Below, in pieces: positions 62,238-64,000 of a DNA stretch of 64,000 bases (position 1 is the first letter of the stretch; each line of letters begins with the position of its first letter). The notes under the pieces are model-generated. The model was not told where the DNA came from. It was given only the letters and a program-made list of their open reading frames with translations, and made no database searches. Both the position numbers and the translations under genes were made by a program. The DNA is from Hominenteromicrobium mulieris (lineage in GTDB: Bacteria; Bacillota; Clostridia; Oscillospirales; Acutalibacteraceae), in assembly GCA_021029595.1 (NCBI GenBank), contig JAJJOY010000003.1, positions 62,001 to 126,000 on the forward strand, written 5' to 3'.

Positions 62238-64000
62238 CTATCCTTCGCTTAGGTCAAAATCCTCGCTTAAAAGCGCCGCAAGCTCCGCTTCCGTCAGCCT
62301 TGTCACGTCTCCGCCCGTCAATCTGCGAGACTGGTTTAAGATTGCGTCCTCGACCAAATTGCGCACCAAGCGTCCGTTGCCCGCCGTTCTGGCGTCCGTT
62401 GCCTGCCGCTTTTCGTAATATTGAAGCAGCGGCGTTTCGCATGTTTCATCGATCGTATAGCCCTTTTTCTTTGCGGTCAGCTTTGTAATGGCCAGCAGCT
62501 CCTCCGCCGTATAATTCGGAAACTCGATGATATTCGGGAATCTCGAGCGCAGGCCGGAGTTCGCCGTGAGAAACTCCTCCATTTCTTTTGTATAGCCCGC
62601 CAAAATAACGATAAGGTCTTCTCTGTGGTCCTCCATCCCCTTGACGATGGTATCGATGGCTTCCAGTCCGAAACTGTCGTCTGCGCCGCGGTACAGCGAA
62701 TATGCCTCATCGATGAACAGCACGCCGCCGAGCGCAGAGCGAATGACCTGCTGCGTGAGCGGTGCGGTGTGACCGACGTATTTGCCTACAAGGTCGGCGC
62801 GCGTGACTTCAATCAGCTGCCCGCCGCTCAGTACGCCCATGGCTTTTAAATAGCGTGAAACGAGCCTTGCAATGGTCGTTTTGCCCGTGCCGGGATTGCC
62901 GGTAAAGATCATGTGCATGGTGGGCACATCGGCCTTCATGCCGCGCGCTTCGCGCAGCCGCTGAATGATATAGTTCTGCTCAAGCGACAGCACGTAGTCC
63001 TTCACTTCACTAAGTCCGATGATCTCGTTAAGCTCCGATTTCACTTCCTCGGCGGCTTTCGGGTCTGCCGCATGCTTTTTCTCTTCTTCCACCGTGACGG
63101 CAAAATCCGGGAATGTGAACGCGAGCACACCGTCTTTTACGCCGAGTGTGCCGGAAACGGTCTTTTCACCGTCCTTTTCCGCGCGGCGCAGCTTTTCTTC
63201 GCTCAAAAGGCGGAAGCAACGTTCCGTCAGCCGCGCCATGCTCTCCACGCCGTCGCGGCGACTGAATTTATCCGCCAAAAACGCCGAGGCATCCTCACCG
63301 AACGTGAACGCGTAGTTTAGCTTAGCCTTTGTGCGGTCGTTTAATGCACCGAGCGCCGCTTCGCCGATCCTGAGCAGGCTCTCGCGCGTGAATTCCGCCG
63401 TGCGGCAGAAATCCGTGACGGAGGACAAAAATGCCGCGCCGAACGCATCGGTGAACGCGCTGTCCTTTTGGCTCGTCAAAAAGACGAGGTACTTCCCGTT
63501 TACGGAAATTTCGCTGACGGCATCGGGCACAAGCGCCGTGCCGACATCGATGAGCATGCCTTTCTGCAAAGCATAACGCGAAGCTAATTTTAAAACGCCC
63601 GTCTCGCACAGCGCCGCCACCATGGGCAGCAAAGATTTGTGGCACTGCTCAAAATTTTCAAACAGCACAATATCGTTTTCGCTGTGCAGCGCGGAAAAAA
63701 GATCCTGTGTGAGTAATTTACCGTCTTCGGCGTTCGGGTAGCGGGAAAGGTCGATGTTCGTGACCTCGCCGTTTTTCAAAACGCCCTCTTTGCAGAGCGC
63801 CGCAGCCGAAGCCGCAAGCGCACTGTGCCTGCCTGTGCCCTCTTTGCCGGAGATCACGACGACCGCTGCGGGCTTGCCGTTTTCGCGCCCCGTCACGCTC
63901 GGGCGGCGAAATGCGGTGAACAGGCTGTCCAAAAATGCGTCCTGCCCAATGACCGTTCTGCCCGTCGCTTCCCTCGCCTCGCGGAACGACTGCGCGGGGT
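62238..64000 (-). CDS. CbxX/SpoVK-like AAA protein with degenerate first AAA module (partial)
   Basis: The frame stays open to the window edge, so the N-terminus is missing; TTG 63932 is not a convincing start because VIGQDAFLDSLFTAF upstream is coding-like. The first module resembles a ClpA-type AAA domain, but its Walker A reads GKEGTGRHS (Arg for Lys) and Walker B lacks DE, so it is probably inactive. The second is a CbxX/CfxQ domain with intact Walker A GNPGTGKTT, Walker B VLFIDEAYSL, and an RSRFPN arginine finger region. Substrate unknown; SpoVK acts in sporulation. Confidence 0.88.
   Translation of the reverse strand, partial: PAQSFREAREATGRTVIGQDAFLDSLFTAFRRPSVTGRENGKPAAVVVISGKEGTGRHSALAASAAALCKEGVLKNGEVTNIDLSRYPNAEDGKLLTQDLFSALHSENDIVLFENFEQCHKSLLPMVAALCETGVLKLASRYALQKGMLIDVGTALVPDAVSEISVNGKYLVFLTSQKDSAFTDAFGAAFLSSVTDFCRTAEFTRESLLRIGEAALGALNDRTKAKLNYAFTFGEDASAFLADKFSRRDGVESMARLTERCFRLLSEEKLRRAEKDGEKTVSGTLGVKDGVLAFTFPDFAVTVEEEKKHAADPKAAEEVKSELNEIIGLSEVKDYVLSLEQNYIIQRLREARGMKADVPTMHMIFTGNPGTGKTTIARLVSRYLKAMGVLSGGQLIEVTRADLVGKYVGHTAPLTQQVIRSALGGVLFIDEAYSLYRGADDSFGLEAIDTIVKGMEDHREDLIVILAGYTKEMEEFLTANSGLRSRFPNIIEFPNYTAEELLAITKLTAKKKGYTIDETCETPLLQYYEKRQATDARTAGNGRLVRNLVEDAILNQSRRLTGGDVTRLTEAELAALLSEDFDLSEG

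Overview
The window reads as a chromosomal segment of an anaerobic, spore-forming, Gram-positive gut-type clostridium, probably of the Oscillospirales (Ruminococcaceae/Acutalibacteraceae sphere). The pointers are SpoIIID, CdaA/CdaR c-di-AMP genes, LytR-CpsA-Psr and MATE/BmrCD-like families, one-piece pyruvate:ferredoxin oxidoreductase, HydF/HydG with the TM1266-type regulator, a complete Rnf complex, the GGGtGRT/NifU-like gene pair and the archaeal-type IMP cyclohydrolase. The genus is inference. I saw no rRNA, tRNA, CRISPR array, insertion sequence or prophage. Most genes lie on the minus strand.

Layout. 1-5.4 kb: end of an unknown membrane protein, cdaA-cdaR, a cysteine desulfurase/DUF3343 pair, ispD-ispF. 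5.6-10 kb: Na/phosphate symporter, spoIIID, and a GH28-like gene lying between two imperfect copies of a promoter-like repeat. 10-18.9 kb: nifJ, a CorC/HlyC-type protein, a Nif11-like small protein, and the GGGtGRT/NifU-like operon. 18.9-22.5 kb: sugar nucleotidyltransferase, LCP protein, GtrA, trxB. 22.7-24.4 kb: an RNA-rich stretch with an unassigned RNA of about 910 nt on the minus strand, a divergent DUF1292 gene and 6S RNA. 24.5-36.4 kb: azlCD, an iron-sulfur aldo-keto reductase with a MerR-type promoter, gapA, a MarR-controlled heterodimeric ABC exporter, and a MerR-MATE pair. 36.4-43.6 kb: purine operon purE, M29 peptidase, purM, purN, purO-type cyclohydrolase, AICAR transformylase, purD, preceded by a leader RNA with a 19-codon ORF and a terminator. 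43.8-48.5 kb: SPFH/NfeD, a lipoprotein, groES-groEL under CIRCE. 48.6-57 kb: TM1266-hydG-hydF and rnfCDGEAB. 57-64 kb: acetyltransferase, lipid kinase, rRNA methyltransferase, two metal-type G3E GTPases, and the start-less end of a CbxX/SpoVK-like AAA protein.

How it fits together. PFOR makes reduced ferredoxin, Rnf couples its oxidation to ion pumping, and the Hyd maturases build the H-cluster of an [FeFe]-hydrogenase encoded elsewhere (hydE and hydrogenase are not here). The pur cluster covers selected de novo purine steps, with the two PurH activities on separate proteins. Exporters appear as regulator-transporter pairs with operators visible beside them.

The most interesting signals are non-coding: the 22.7-23.65 kb RNA, which has a consensus promoter and intrinsic terminator but no minus-strand reading frame over 60 codons, and the leader RNAs ahead of purE and of the hydrogenase-regulator operon. 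None of these could be assigned to a family without a covariance-model search.
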